Source of the DNA: Nocardioides humi
GTDB taxonomy: Bacteria; Actinomycetota; Actinomycetes; Propionibacteriales; Nocardioidaceae
Assembly: GCF_006494775.1 (NCBI RefSeq)
Contig: NZ_CP041146.1
Coordinates: forward strand, 310,001-374,000
Direction of reading: 5' to 3'
Length of the DNA: 64,000 nucleotides
The position numbers and the translations under genes were made by a program. The notes under the pieces were generated by a model. The model did not search any database, was not told the DNA's origin, and saw nothing but the letters and a program-made list of their open reading frames with translations. The stretch's first letter is position 1; each line of letters begins with the position of its first letter. Of the stretch, positions 1 through 8,809 are shown piece by piece.

Positions 1-200
1 GCGGCCGAGACGCCCAGCGCGCGCGGCTCGGTGTCGCCGTACACGTCCCGGGCGGCGAGGGCGACCGCCGCCTCCACCTCGTCGGGTCCGGCCGCCAGGC
101 CCGGCATCGGCCGGGTGGCGGTGGCCTCGACCGCCCCGGCGGCGTCGATCCGGACCGCGAGCACCTTGGTGCCGCCGACGTCGACGCCGACATAGGTCAT
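1..200 (-). CDS. ROK family sugar kinase/regulator, N-terminal fragment
   Basis: Only the first 66 codons are inside the window; the gene runs off the left edge. The ATG lies at 198-200 and the protein begins MTYVGVDVGGTKVLAV, the ROK-family phosphate-binding DxGGTK motif at residues 7-12. It starts 1 bp after the stop of the upstream ROK glucokinase gene, so the two are probably co-transcribed and are paralogues. The substrate cannot be told from this piece. A ROK repressor is unlikely because no N-terminal helix-turn-helix precedes the kinase fold. Confidence 0.8.
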   Translation of the reverse strand, partial: MTYVGVDVGGTKVLAVRIDAAGAVEATATRPMPGLAAGPDEVEAAVALAARDVYGDTEPRALGVSA

Positions 201-201
201 G

Positions 202-1149
202 TCAGCCGCGGGCCAGGTCCGCCGCACCGACGACGCCGGCGCGGTTGCCCATCGCCGCCAGCCGGATCTCCGGCTCGACCCGGTTGCCCCGGCCGATCAG
301 CTCGCGCTCGAAGCCCGCGCGGATCGGGTCGAGCAGCAGGTCGTGGGCCTCGCTGACGCCGCCGCCGATCACCACGACCCCGGGGTCGAGCACGGCGGCC
401 AGCGAGGCGATGCCCTGCCCGAGCGCGTCGCCGAGCCGGGCGAGCTGGGCGACCGCGAACGGGTCGCCGGCCTGGGCGGCGGTGGTGACGAGCGGGCCGT
501 CGATCGCCTCGACGTCGCCGCCGGCGCGCTCGAGGAGGGCCCGGGCACCGGCCGGGTCGTCCAGCGCGGCCTCGCGGGCGTTGCGCACCAGCGCGGAGCC
601 GCTGCCGTACTGCTCCAGGCAGCCCCGGTTGCCACAGCCGCAGAGGCGGCCGTCGGGCACCATCCGGAGGTGGCCGATCTCGCCCGCGACGCCGTGGGCG
701 CCGCGCAGCAGCCGGCCGCCAGCGATCACGCCGCCGCCCACGCCGGTGCCGACGGTGACCATCAGCTGGTCGTCGTGGTCGCGCCCGGCGCCGTACCGGA
801 ACTCGCCCCACGCCGCGACGTTGCCGTCGTTCTCGACCACCACCGGGAGCCCGATCAGGCGGCTGAGGTCGGCGCCCAGCGGCTCGTTGCGCCAGGCGAT
901 GTTGGGCGCGAAGAGGACGGTGGACCGGTCGGAGGCGATATAGCCGGCGGCGCCCACGCCGACCGCGGTCACGGCGTGCTCCGCGACCAGCTCGGCGACC
1001 AGGCCGGCCACCGCCGCCTCGATCGCGGAGGGGTCCGTCGCCGGCGAGACCACGCGCGACTCGGCGAGGACGGTGCCGTCCTCGTCGACCACGGCGCCGG
1101 CGATCTTGGTGCCGCCGATGTCGATCCCGCAGGTCAGGGTGCCGGTCAC
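202..1149 (-). CDS. ROK family glucokinase
   Basis: The product (315 aa) most likely phosphorylates glucose with ATP in the cytoplasm. Visible ROK features are DIGGTK at residues 10-15, the catalytic region ENDGN at 106-110, GTGVGGG at 134-140, and the zinc site: H160 in GEIGH followed by the CxCGxxGCxE cluster at 170-179. Length and motif order fit bacterial ROK glucokinases. I chose the GTG at 1147-1149 because it overlaps the stop of the preceding gene as GTGA; upstream codons in frame do not look coding. Mannose or another hexose remains a possible substrate. Confidence 0.88.
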   Translation of the reverse strand: MTGTLTCGIDIGGTKIAGAVVDEDGTVLAESRVVSPATDPSAIEAAVAGLVAELVAEHAVTAVGVGAAGYIASDRSTVLFAPNIAWRNEPLGADLSRLIGLPVVVENDGNVAAWGEFRYGAGRDHDDQLMVTVGTGVGGGVIAGGRLLRGAHGVAGEIGHLRMVPDGRLCGCGNRGCLEQYGSGSALVRNAREAALDDPAGARALLERAGGDVEAIDGPLVTTAAQAGDPFAVAQLARLGDALGQGIASLAAVLDPGVVVIGGGVSEAHDLLLDPIRAGFERELIGRGNRVEPEIRLAAMGNRAGVVGAADLARG

Positions 1150-1505
1150 GGCGCCGGCTCCTCGGGGTCGTCGAGGTCGATCCGCTGCACCTCGGACGCC
1201 CGGGTCGTGCCCTCCTGCGGCGTCTCCATCAGGCTCGCCGCGGCCTGCAGCAGGGAGGACGCCGCCACCATCAGGTGCGCCTTGACCTCGGGCGAGGTCT
1301 GCCGGACGGCGTGCACGACCCGGCAGACCGGGCAGTACTTGCACTCGACCGCGTCGGTCGCGAGGTGCTCGCCGACCTCGTGGGCGGCGTCGCCGGTGTG
1401 CTGGCGGGCCAGGTCGGCGAAGGCGCCGAGGAGCCGCATCGCCTCCTCGCCGACGCTGCCGACGTCGTCGGGCCTCGGGTCGTCGGGCCTCTGGTCGTCC
1501 GTCAT
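1146..1505 (-). CDS. small conserved Cys-motif protein (119 aa), function unknown
   Basis: I do not recognise a characterised family. The product is acidic and Pro/Asp-rich at both ends, with a helical middle (about residues 20-95) and one CxxCxxC cluster (CKYCPVC, about residues 55-61) that could bind a metal. There is no signal peptide or membrane segment. The ATG at 1503-1505 overlaps the stop of the ArsA-type ATPase gene as ATGA, and its own stop overlaps the glucokinase start as GTGA, so it is the middle of a tightly coupled operon. Expression with the ATPase suggests a partner role, but this is inference. Confidence 0.75.
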   Translation of the reverse strand: MTDDQRPDDPRPDDVGSVGEEAMRLLGAFADLARQHTGDAAHEVGEHLATDAVECKYCPVCRVVHAVRQTSPEVKAHLMVAASSLLQAAASLMETPQEGTTRASEVQRIDLDDPEEPAP

Positions 1506-2710
1506 CGGGCCTCCACCGGCTCGGGCTCCGCGAACCGCACGCGGAGCTCGCCCTCGATCACGCTCGCGCCCGCCACCCGCAGCCGCGCGAGCCCGGGCGG
1601 CAGGGTCAGCAGGCGACGGTACGAGCCGACCGTCATCACCAGCTCGTCGCCGTTGCGGGCCAGGTCGACCTCCGAGCGCGACACGTTGGGCAGGAACAGA
1701 TGCGCGACCGCGCTCCCGTCGTCGCCGCGGGAGACGCGGAACGGCCCCTCCCCGGCGGGTACGGCGAGCGGGTCGGCGTCGTCGTACAGGGCTCCGGCGA
1801 GGGCGCTCAGCGCGTCCACGCCGACCGGCTCGGCGGGCTGGTACTCCGAGGTCCACACCGGCAGCCCGCCGAACGACTGGGCGACCTCGCGCAGCACGGC
1901 CGCCTGCGCGGCGACCCAGCCGGCCCGCCACGGGTCGTCGTCGCCGGCCGGGAACACCCGGTTGGCGACGACGCCGTCGACGCGGTACCCGAACAGGCAC
2001 AGGCTGGTGTAGGCGCGGCGCGCCTCGGCGAGGACGACCTGCTCCGGGGTGAGGACCAGCCGCACGGTCGACTCCGGCCCCGACAGCAGGTCGTGGACGT
2101 CGTCGAGCTCGGCGTGCAGGCGGGTGATCGCGTCGAAGACGGCGTCGCCGGGCATCGGCACCCCGGCCGCGCGGTTGAGGACGGGACGCAGCGCCCTGAC
2201 CAGCCGGCGCTGGATGGGCAGCAGCCGCTCGAGGTACCAGCCCAGGGCCTCCGGCAGGGCGAGCAGCCGCAGCGTCTCGGCGGTCGGCGCACAGTCGACG
2301 ACGATGACGTCCCAGCTGCCCGAGCGGGCGTGCTGGCGCAGCTCCAGCAGCGCGAGCACCTCCTCGGCGCCGGGGATCACGGTCATCTCCTCCGCCGCGA
2401 CCGGGTCCATGCCGACCGCGTCGAGCACGGAGAGCAGGTAGCGCTGGATGTCGGCCCAGGACTGCTCGAACCGCAGCTGGGCGTCGACCTGCTGGAGGTA
2501 GAGCCGGGGCGCCACCTCGGTGGGCTCCGACGCACGGGCGTCCGCCGTGGCGCCGTACGCGTCGGCGAGGGAGTGCGCGGCGTCGGTCGAGATCACCAGC
2601 GTGCGCAGGCCGCGCGCCGCGGCGAGCGCGGCGGTGCCGGCGGCGACGGTGGACTTACCGACACCGCCCTTGCCGGTGAAGAGAACGATCCGCACGGACT
2701 GGCTCCGCAT
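1502..2710 (-). CDS. ArsA/Get3-family ATPase with C-terminal HSP20-like domain
   Basis: A 402-aa soluble P-loop ATPase of the ArsA/GET3 (MinD-like) class. The deviant Walker A GKGGVGKST occupies residues 13-21, with the A-loop Asp in STDAAHSLAD (about 45) and a conserved VVDCAPTAETLRLL stretch. The last 85 or so residues, ending in a beta-rich LPNVSRSEVDL...LRVRF segment, resemble the small HSP20-like domain found at the end of many actinobacterial ArsA proteins. There are no arsenic genes nearby, so arsenite transport is unlikely; a tail-anchor or client-handling ATPase is more plausible. The ATG at 2708-2710 immediately precedes the P-loop strand. Confidence 0.87.
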   Translation of the reverse strand: MRSQSVRIVLFTGKGGVGKSTVAAGTAALAAARGLRTLVISTDAAHSLADAYGATADARASEPTEVAPRLYLQQVDAQLRFEQSWADIQRYLLSVLDAVGMDPVAAEEMTVIPGAEEVLALLELRQHARSGSWDVIVVDCAPTAETLRLLALPEALGWYLERLLPIQRRLVRALRPVLNRAAGVPMPGDAVFDAITRLHAELDDVHDLLSGPESTVRLVLTPEQVVLAEARRAYTSLCLFGYRVDGVVANRVFPAGDDDPWRAGWVAAQAAVLREVAQSFGGLPVWTSEYQPAEPVGVDALSALAGALYDDADPLAVPAGEGPFRVSRGDDGSAVAHLFLPNVSRSEVDLARNGDELVMTVGSYRRLLTLPPGLARLRVAGASVIEGELRVRFAEPEPVEAR

Positions 2711-2718
2711 CAGCGCCG

Positions 2719-3177
2719 TCAGGCGCCGGACTCGACGCGCTTCTTCAGGCCCTTGAGCGCGGTGTCGATGAGGATCTTCTCCCCCTTGCGCTTGAGCATG
2801 CCGATCAGCGGGATGGAGACGTCGAGGGCCAGCCGATAGGTCACCTCGGTCGCGCCGGCGCCGGTCTCGCGCAGGACGTAGGCGCCCTCGAGCGCCCGGA
2901 GCATCTTGCCCTCGACCAGGGTCCAGGTGACCTGGCGGTCGCCGTCCCACACGTAGGCGAGGGTGTACTCGTCCTTGATCGGCGAGACGTCGAGGGCGAA
3001 GAACACCTCACGCGCGCGGCCGGCCGCGGCCGGGTCGCTGTCGTCGTACGACGAGCGCACGTCGGCGACGGTGACGCCCTTGGCCCACTGGGGGTAGGCC
3101 GCGAAGTCGGCGATGACGGCCATCACATCCGCGGCGGGTGCGTCGACGACGATCGACGAGGACGTCTGTTCGGCCAT
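2719..3177 (-). CDS. SRPBCC family protein (polyketide cyclase/START-like)
   Basis: 152 aa. The pattern TSSSIVVDAPAADVMAVIAD then YPQWAKGV is the opening strand and helix of the SRPBCC/START-like fold, which forms a hydrophobic ligand pocket. A late VTYRLALDV strand and a C-terminal helix (LKGLKKRVES) complete the domain. It has no signal peptide. The gene is first in a five-gene minus-strand run ending in the two ROK kinases. It looks leaderless: a TAGCCT box (3189-3184, minus) lies 6 nt before the ATG at 3175-3177. The ligand is unknown. Confidence 0.85.
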   Translation of the reverse strand: MAEQTSSSIVVDAPAADVMAVIADFAAYPQWAKGVTVADVRSSYDDSDPAAAGRAREVFFALDVSPIKDEYTLAYVWDGDRQVTWTLVEGKMLRALEGAYVLRETGAGATEVTYRLALDVSIPLIGMLKRKGEKILIDTALKGLKKRVESGA

Positions 3178-3259
3178 GCCGGAAGGCTACCGGAACACGC
3201 GCCCGTCCAGCCGCCTGGGCGACGTGATGCCCGCCTCCGGCGGCGGTAGCCTGCGCGAC

Positions 3260-3421
3260 GTGGTTGTCTCCGGAGACTCGCCGTGTGTCCCGCACCCCGG
3301 GCACGCACCTGGCGGCGTTAGCGTCGCTCGGAAGACAACCCGGTATGCCGTCGCTCCGCCGCCTTGCCATGCACGCACCCGGAGCACGGACCACCCCCGA
3401 CGAGCCCCCGGAGACAACCAC
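3260..3421. repeat. 14-bp inverted repeat flanking the fadD leader
   Basis: GTGGTTGTCTCCGG at 3260-3273 is exactly matched by its reverse complement CCGGAGACAACCAC at 3408-3421. The right arm contains the probable ribosome binding site (GGAGAC) of fadD and ends 2 nt before its ATG. In the RNA the two arms could pair across about 134 nt and hide the binding site. Confidence 0.6.
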
Positions 3422-3424
3422 TGA
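3260..3424 (+). other. possible leaderless upstream ORF (54 codons) coupled to fadD
   Basis: A GTG at 3260 lies 7 nt after a TAGCCT -10-like hexamer (3247-3252), the same arrangement as other leaderless starts here. The frame stays open for 54 codons and ends at TGA 3422-3424, overlapping the fadD ATG as TGATG. Codon third positions are much less GC-rich than in neighbouring genes, so a conserved protein is unlikely. A leader peptide that couples or attenuates fadD translation is possible; a chance ORF cannot be excluded. Confidence 0.25.
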
Positions 3425-5211
3425 TGCGCGAGTACTCCACCCCGCTGACCATCGAGCTCCCCGCGGGCAATCTCACCGACGACGTGGTCCGCAACGCGGC
3501 CGACGCGCCCGACGCGGTCCAGTTCAGCCGGGCGACCGGCGACGGCGGCTGGGACGACGTCACCTGCGCCGCCTTCCTCGACGAGGTCACGGCCGTGGCG
3601 AAGGGCCTCGTGGCAGCGGGGATCGGGGCCGGCGACCGGGTCGCGCTCATCTCGCGCACCCGCTACGAGTGGACGCTGCTCGACTACGCCGTCTGGTTCG
3701 CGGGCGCGGCGACGGTGCCGATCTACGAGTCCTCCTCCGAGGAGCAGATCAACTGGATCCTGTCCGACTCCGGCACCCGCGCCGTGGTCTGCGAGGACGC
3801 CGGCCACCGCAGCCGGGTCGAGGCCACCCGGGACGCGCTGCCCGCGCTCGAGCACCTGTGGACCATCGAGGACGACGCGATCGCGACCCTGATCGCGCTG
3901 GGCGCCGAGGTCTCCGACGCCGACCTGGAGGCCCGTCGTACGACGACCGGGCCGGCGGACCTCGCGACCCTGATCTACACCTCGGGCACCACGGGCCGCC
4001 CCAAGGGCTGCATGCTCACCCACGACAACTTCCAGACCGAGCTCGGCGTCGCGGTCGCCGAGCTGGAGCGGCTCTTCGACGCCGACGACGCCTCGACGCT
4101 GCTCTTCCTGCCGCTGGCGCACGTGTTCGCGCGGATCATCCAGGTGGGCTGCGTGAAGTCCCGCACCCGCCTGGGCCACAGCGCCGACATCAAGAACCTG
4201 CTCCCCCAGCTGGCGACCTTCCGCCCGACCTTCATCCTCGCGGTGCCCCGCGTGTTCGAGAAGGTCTTCAACACCGCGTCCCAGCGGGCCACGGCCGACG
4301 GCAAGGGCCGGATCTTCGACCGGGCCGCGGAGACCGCGATCGCCTACTCACGGGCGCTCGACGGCGGCCGGGTGCCCCTGCGGGTCCGCGCGCAGCACGC
4401 GCTGTTCTCCCGCCTGGTCTACGGCCGGCTGCGCGCGGCGCTCGGCGGCAACTGCGAGTTCGCCGTCTCGGGCGGCGCGCCGCTCGGCGACCGGCTCGGC
4501 CACTTCTACCGCGGCATCGGCGTCACCGTGCTCGAGGGCTACGGCCTCACCGAGACCACGGCGGCGCTGACGGTCAACCTCCCCGACGCGCAGAAGGTCG
4601 GCACCGTCGGGCGACCGATCCCCGGCACCGCCGTACGGATCGCCGACGACGGCGAGCTGCTGTTCCGGGGCGGCCAGGTCTTCACGGGCTACTGGAACAA
4701 CCCGGAGGCGACCGCCGAGGCGATCGACGCGGACGGCTGGTTCCACACCGGCGACGTCGGCGAGGTCGACGACGAGGGGTTCGTGCGGATCACCGGCCGC
4801 AAGAAGGAGATCCTGGTCACCGCCGGCGGCAAGAACGTCGCGCCGGCCGTGCTCGAGGACCGGGTGCGCGCCTCGGCCCTGGTCAGCCAGTGCCTGGTCG
4901 TCGGCGACGGCCAGCCGTTCATCGCCGCGCTCGTCACCATCGACGAGGAGGCCTTCCCGGCGTGGGCCGAGCAGCACGGCAAGACCGGCAAGGTCGCCGA
5001 CCTGGTCGACGACGAGGACCTGCGCGCCGAGGTCCAGGCCGCCGTCGACGAGGCCAACAAGGCCGTCTCCAAGGCGGAGTCGATCCGGAAGTTCACGATC
5101 CTGCCCGCGGACTGGACCGAGGAGGCCGGGCAGGTGACCCCCAGCCTCAAGCTCAAGCGGAACGTCGTGATGCGCGAGTGCCGCGACGAGATCGCGGCGC
5201 TGTACTCCTGA
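3424..5211 (+). CDS. long-chain fatty-acid--CoA ligase (FadD15-like)
   Basis: 595 aa, the usual length for an acyl-CoA synthetase of the ANL superfamily; it activates a fatty acid as acyl-AMP and then acyl-CoA in the cytoplasm. The AMP-binding P-loop is LIYTSGTTGRPKGC (about residues 180-193), the A5 motif is GYGLTETTAA (about 370), and the hinge/A8 region is TGRKKEILVTAGGKNVAP (about 455). The C-terminal lysine region (SLKLKRN) is present. The ATG at 3424 follows GGAGAC; an in-frame extension to 3364 has no support. Gene context does not indicate chain length. Confidence 0.9.
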   Translation: MREYSTPLTIELPAGNLTDDVVRNAADAPDAVQFSRATGDGGWDDVTCAAFLDEVTAVAKGLVAAGIGAGDRVALISRTRYEWTLLDYAVWFAGAATVPIYESSSEEQINWILSDSGTRAVVCEDAGHRSRVEATRDALPALEHLWTIEDDAIATLIALGAEVSDADLEARRTTTGPADLATLIYTSGTTGRPKGCMLTHDNFQTELGVAVAELERLFDADDASTLLFLPLAHVFARIIQVGCVKSRTRLGHSADIKNLLPQLATFRPTFILAVPRVFEKVFNTASQRATADGKGRIFDRAAETAIAYSRALDGGRVPLRVRAQHALFSRLVYGRLRAALGGNCEFAVSGGAPLGDRLGHFYRGIGVTVLEGYGLTETTAALTVNLPDAQKVGTVGRPIPGTAVRIADDGELLFRGGQVFTGYWNNPEATAEAIDADGWFHTGDVGEVDDEGFVRITGRKKEILVTAGGKNVAPAVLEDRVRASALVSQCLVVGDGQPFIAALVTIDEEAFPAWAEQHGKTGKVADLVDDEDLRAEVQAAVDEANKAVSKAESIRKFTILPADWTEEAGQVTPSLKLKRNVVMRECRDEIAALYS

Positions 5212-5370
5212 CGGGGACATAGTCCCGACGGGCCATCCCGCGGGCTGCGATCGGACATCATTCTCCGGCATTTGGCGATTTCGCTCACGCCTGCGGCGCG
5301 GACTTCGCTAGCCTCGGCCTGCGCTGCAGTGGGGAGCAGTCACCAGTACATGGGGCGGGAGGGCTCTGAA

Positions 5371-6090
5371 GTGGACCGTCGCAGGTTGTTGCTCGTCGTG
5401 GCCGCGGTGATCGCCGCGCTCGGCGTCGGGCTCGTGTTCGTCTTCGCCCGCGGCGCCGAGTCGCGCGCGGCGGAGAAGTACCAGACGACGAACGTCGTCA
5501 CCGTCGCCGCCGGGAAGACGGTCCTCCCCGGCGAGAGCATCAAGTCCGCGCTCGACACCGGCAAGCTCGCCGAGACCGCCGTCCCCCAGGGCCAGGTCCT
5601 CGACGCCGCGCTGCGCCAGGACGACCTCGGCGACCTCGACGGCAAGGTCGCGCTGACCACGCTGTTCGCCGGCGAGCAGCTGCTCTCCACCAAGTTCGGC
5701 GGCGTCGGCGACACCGTCGACGTGGCGTCGCTGCCCCTGCCGACCGGCATGATCGCCAAGCCGGAGTCCTTCGACCTCCCCGTGGGCTCGTTCATCGAGC
5801 CCGGCTCCCAGCTCGCCGTCTTCCTGACCGTCAACCCGAGCACGCCGACCTGCCTGCTCATCGACCGGGTGACCGTGCTGTCCAAGGGCGCGCAGACCGA
5901 GACCACGACCGACGGCGGCTCCACCGAGGGCAGCGCCCCTGCGCTCCACCTCGCCGTCACCCAGCAGCAGTTCGAGTGGCTCCAGGACGGCCGGGAGCGC
6001 GGCAAGCTGTCGGTGGCCCTGCTGAACTCCGAGAGCGAGGTCAAGCTCGACAAGACCGGACCCTGCGCCTCGATCCGCGGGAGCGAGTGA
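5371..6090 (+). CDS. SAF-domain pilus assembly protein, CpaB/RcpC-like
   Basis: 239 aa with one N-terminal membrane helix (LLLVVAAVIAALGVGLVFVF, after VDRRR) followed by an extracytoplasmic SAF domain (about residues 35-110; V..AGKTVLPGESI). SAF proteins at the head of Tad loci are CpaB/RcpC-like and act at the cell surface in Flp pilus assembly. I chose GTG 5371 because GGAGG (5358-5362) sits 8 nt upstream; ATG 5350 has a worse-placed site. It is the first of a plus-strand Tad gene series, 7 nt before cpaE. Confidence 0.8.
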   Translation: MDRRRLLLVVAAVIAALGVGLVFVFARGAESRAAEKYQTTNVVTVAAGKTVLPGESIKSALDTGKLAETAVPQGQVLDAALRQDDLGDLDGKVALTTLFAGEQLLSTKFGGVGDTVDVASLPLPTGMIAKPESFDLPVGSFIEPGSQLAVFLTVNPSTPTCLLIDRVTVLSKGAQTETTTDGGSTEGSAPALHLAVTQQQFEWLQDGRERGKLSVALLNSESEVKLDKTGPCASIRGSE

Positions 6091-6097
6091 GGACGTC

Positions 6098-7285
6098 ATG
6101 CCGGTTCTCGTCGAGCAGGATCCCGCCCTCGTCGACAGCCTGGTGCGCGCCATGCCCACCGGCTCGCACGCGGTCGCCACGACCGACCGCGCGCTGGCGT
6201 GGCTCGACCAGCACCCCGACGAGTACGTCGTCGCGCTCGGCCCGTCGGTCGAGCTCCTCTCGGCGCTCGCCACCGCCGAGGAGCTGCGCATCAAGCGGCC
6301 GACGGTCAGCGTCATCCTGGTCCGCGAGCAGTTCGACACCGAGGTGCTCACCCGCGCCATGCACGCCGGCGTCCGCGACGTGGTCGTCGCGGGCGGCGAC
6401 GAGAAGGCGCTGACCAGCGCCGTCGAGCGCGCCCACCAGCTCTACCAGGCCCTGCGCGGGCCCGGCGGCGCCCGCCAGCTCGGCCGGGTCGTCACCGTCT
6501 TCTCCCCCAAGGGCGGCGTCGGCAAGACGACGTCCTCGGTCAACCTGGCGCTCGCGCTCACCGACCGCGGCGCCCGCAAGGTCTGCCTGGTCGACCTCGA
6601 CCTCGCCTTCGGCGACGTGGCCATCACCATGCAGCTCTTCCCGACGCACTCGATCGAGCAGGCCGTCGGGTCGGAGGACTCCATCGACCTCGCGATGCTC
6701 GAGGGCCTGCTGACCCGGCACCAGGACACGCTGACCGTGCTCGCCGCGCCGGCCCATCCCGACGTACGGGAGCGGGTGACGCCGCTGCTGATCTCGCGCA
6801 TCCTGCGGGCCCTGCGCGACGGCTTCGACTACATCGTGGTCGACACCTCGCCGTCCTTCGACGACGCGACGCTGACCGCGCTGGACGAGACCGACGAGTG
6901 CGTGATCGTCGCGACGCTCGACGTCCCCACGCTCAAGAACGTCAAGGTCGCGCTCGAGACCATGGACATGCTCAGCATCGCCCGCGGGCACCGGCACCTG
7001 CTGCTCAACCGCGCCGACGAGCAGGTCGGCATCAGCGTCGAGAAGGTCGAGAGCATCCTCGGCATGCCGGTGAGCGCCCAGGTCGCCACGGCGGTCGACA
7101 TCGCCGCGGCCACCAACGCCGGTACGCCGATCGTCTCGCACAAGCCGGGCCACCCCGCGAGCCTCGCCTACGCCCACCTGGCGGCGTCGGTGACCGGCGA
7201 GCCGGTGGCCCCGCCGGCCACCGCGTCCCCTGCGCAGCCCGAGCAGCCGCGCTCGCGCGGCCTGTTCCGCCGCGGGAGGGGCTGA
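6098..7285 (+). CDS. cpaE: CpaE/TadZ-like pilus localisation ATPase
   Basis: 395 aa. Residues 1-120 look like a degenerate receiver domain. A MinD/ParA-type ATPase follows with Walker A FSPKGGVGKTTSSVNLAL (about residues 133-150), a Walker A' aspartate in LVDLDLAFGD, and DYIVVDTSPSFDD as Walker B. The C-terminus is a short Pro-rich, basic tail. In Tad systems this protein positions the secretion ATPase at the membrane. The ATG at 6098 follows GAGGAC, and the gene lies directly upstream of tadA. Confidence 0.87.
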   Translation: MPVLVEQDPALVDSLVRAMPTGSHAVATTDRALAWLDQHPDEYVVALGPSVELLSALATAEELRIKRPTVSVILVREQFDTEVLTRAMHAGVRDVVVAGGDEKALTSAVERAHQLYQALRGPGGARQLGRVVTVFSPKGGVGKTTSSVNLALALTDRGARKVCLVDLDLAFGDVAITMQLFPTHSIEQAVGSEDSIDLAMLEGLLTRHQDTLTVLAAPAHPDVRERVTPLLISRILRALRDGFDYIVVDTSPSFDDATLTALDETDECVIVATLDVPTLKNVKVALETMDMLSIARGHRHLLLNRADEQVGISVEKVESILGMPVSAQVATAVDIAAATNAGTPIVSHKPGHPASLAYAHLAASVTGEPVAPPATASPAQPEQPRSRGLFRRGRG

Positions 7286-7289
7286 GCCC

Positions 7290-8809
7290 GTGTCCAGCCT
7301 CTCCGAGCGCCTCGCCGCTGCCCGCCGCGAGGCCGCGGCCCAGGGCAAGCACGCCGCCACGCCAGCGGCGGACGCCGAGCTCCTCGCCGACGTCGTCGGC
7401 GCGACCGAGCAGACCACCCCGATGCCGGCCGCCGCGCCCGCGCAGGCCGAGCAGAAGATCCCCGGCCCGCTGTCGTCCCGGGCGGCGGCCGCCGCCGGGG
7501 AGAGCCGGGGCGGCCGCCGGATCGCGGGGACCGAGACCGACCGCCTCGAGGACCTCAAGGCGAGCGTGCACGCCGAGCTGATCAAGCAGCTCGGCCCGCA
7601 CCTCTACGACGCCGAGATGGACCAGGAGGAGCTCGACCAGACGGTCCGCTCCGTCCTCTCCGACGTGCTCGGGGCCCAGGACCGGCCGCTCAGCGCGGCC
7701 GACCGGGCACGGGTCACGCAGGAGATCACCGACGACATCCTCGGCTACGGCCCGATCGACCCCTACCTGCGCGACCCCGAGGTCTCCGAGGTGATGGTCA
7801 ACGGCCACGACGACGTCTGGCTGGAGCGGGACGGCCGGCTGACGAAGGCCGAGGCCCACTTCGCCGACGAGGCCCACCTGCGCCGGACCATCGACAAGAT
7901 CGTGTCCCGCATCGGCCGTCGCGTCGACGAGTCCTCTCCCATGGTCGACGCCCGCCTGCCCGACGGCAGCCGCGTCAACGCCATCGTCCCGCCGTTGGCG
8001 ATCGACGGCTCCGCGCTCACCATCCGGAAGTTCTCGACCGACCCGCTGACCGTGCAGGACCTGATCAACTTCGGGTCGCTGACGCCGCAGACGGCCGACT
8101 TCCTCGACGCCTGCGTCCGCGGCCGGCTCAACATCATCGTCTCCGGCGGCACGGGCGCCGGGAAGACGACCACGCTCAACGTGCTGTCGTCCTTCATCCC
8201 CACCGACGAGCGGATCGTGACGATCGAGGACGCCGCCGAGCTCCAGCTCAAGCAGGACCACGTCGTCCGGCTGGAGTCGCGGCCCGCCAACATCGAGGGC
8301 AAGGGCGCCGTGACCATCCGCGACCTGGTCCGCAACAGCCTGCGCATGCGCCCCGACCGCATCTTCGTCGGCGAGGTCCGCGACGCCTCCGCGCTCGACA
8401 TGCTCCAGGCCATGAACACCGGCCACGACGGCTCGATCTGCACGCTGCACTCCAACGGCCCCGCGACACGCTCTCCCGCATGGAGACGATGGTCATGATG
8501 GCCGGCATGGACCTGCCGATCCGGGCCATCCGGGAGCAGGTCGCCTCCGCGGTCGACCTGATCGTGCACCAGACCCGCTTCAAGGACGGCTCGCGCCGGG
8601 TCACCCACCTCACCGAGGTGGAGCGGATGGAGGGCGACATCATCACCCTCCAGGACGTCTTCGTCTTCGACAACTCGGCCGGCTTCGACGAGAACGGCCG
8701 GATCCTCGGCCGGCTGCGCTCGACCGGGCTCCGCCCGAAGTTCCTGGAGAAGCTCGCCTACGCCAATGTCGCGGTCGATCCGACGATCTTCCGGACGGAA
8801 CGCATCTGA
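7290..8809 (+). CDS. tadA: Tad secretion ATPase TadA/CpaF (frame broken by 1-bp deletion)
   Basis: Reconstructed at 506 aa, this is the hexameric GSPII_E ATPase that powers Flp pilus assembly. The frame from GTG 7290 (GGGAGGGG 8 nt upstream) holds the N-terminal domain, Walker A GGTGAGKTTTLN, the ASP box TIEDAAELQL and RMRPDRIFVGEVR. After TLHSNGP the frame breaks: 8459-8462 reads CCCC where CCCCC would restore RDTLSRMETMVMMAG, which continues in another frame to TGA 8807-8809. One missing C explains everything, so an assembly error is likelier than a pseudogene. The stop overlaps the next start as TGATG. Confidence 0.88.

Noticed and set aside
199..2052. Long plus-strand open frame (over 600 codons) across the ROK kinase, Cys-motif and ArsA-type genes
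   Set aside because: It is antisense to clear gene families and has low-complexity Ala/Arg/Gly composition; long spurious frames are expected at this GC content.
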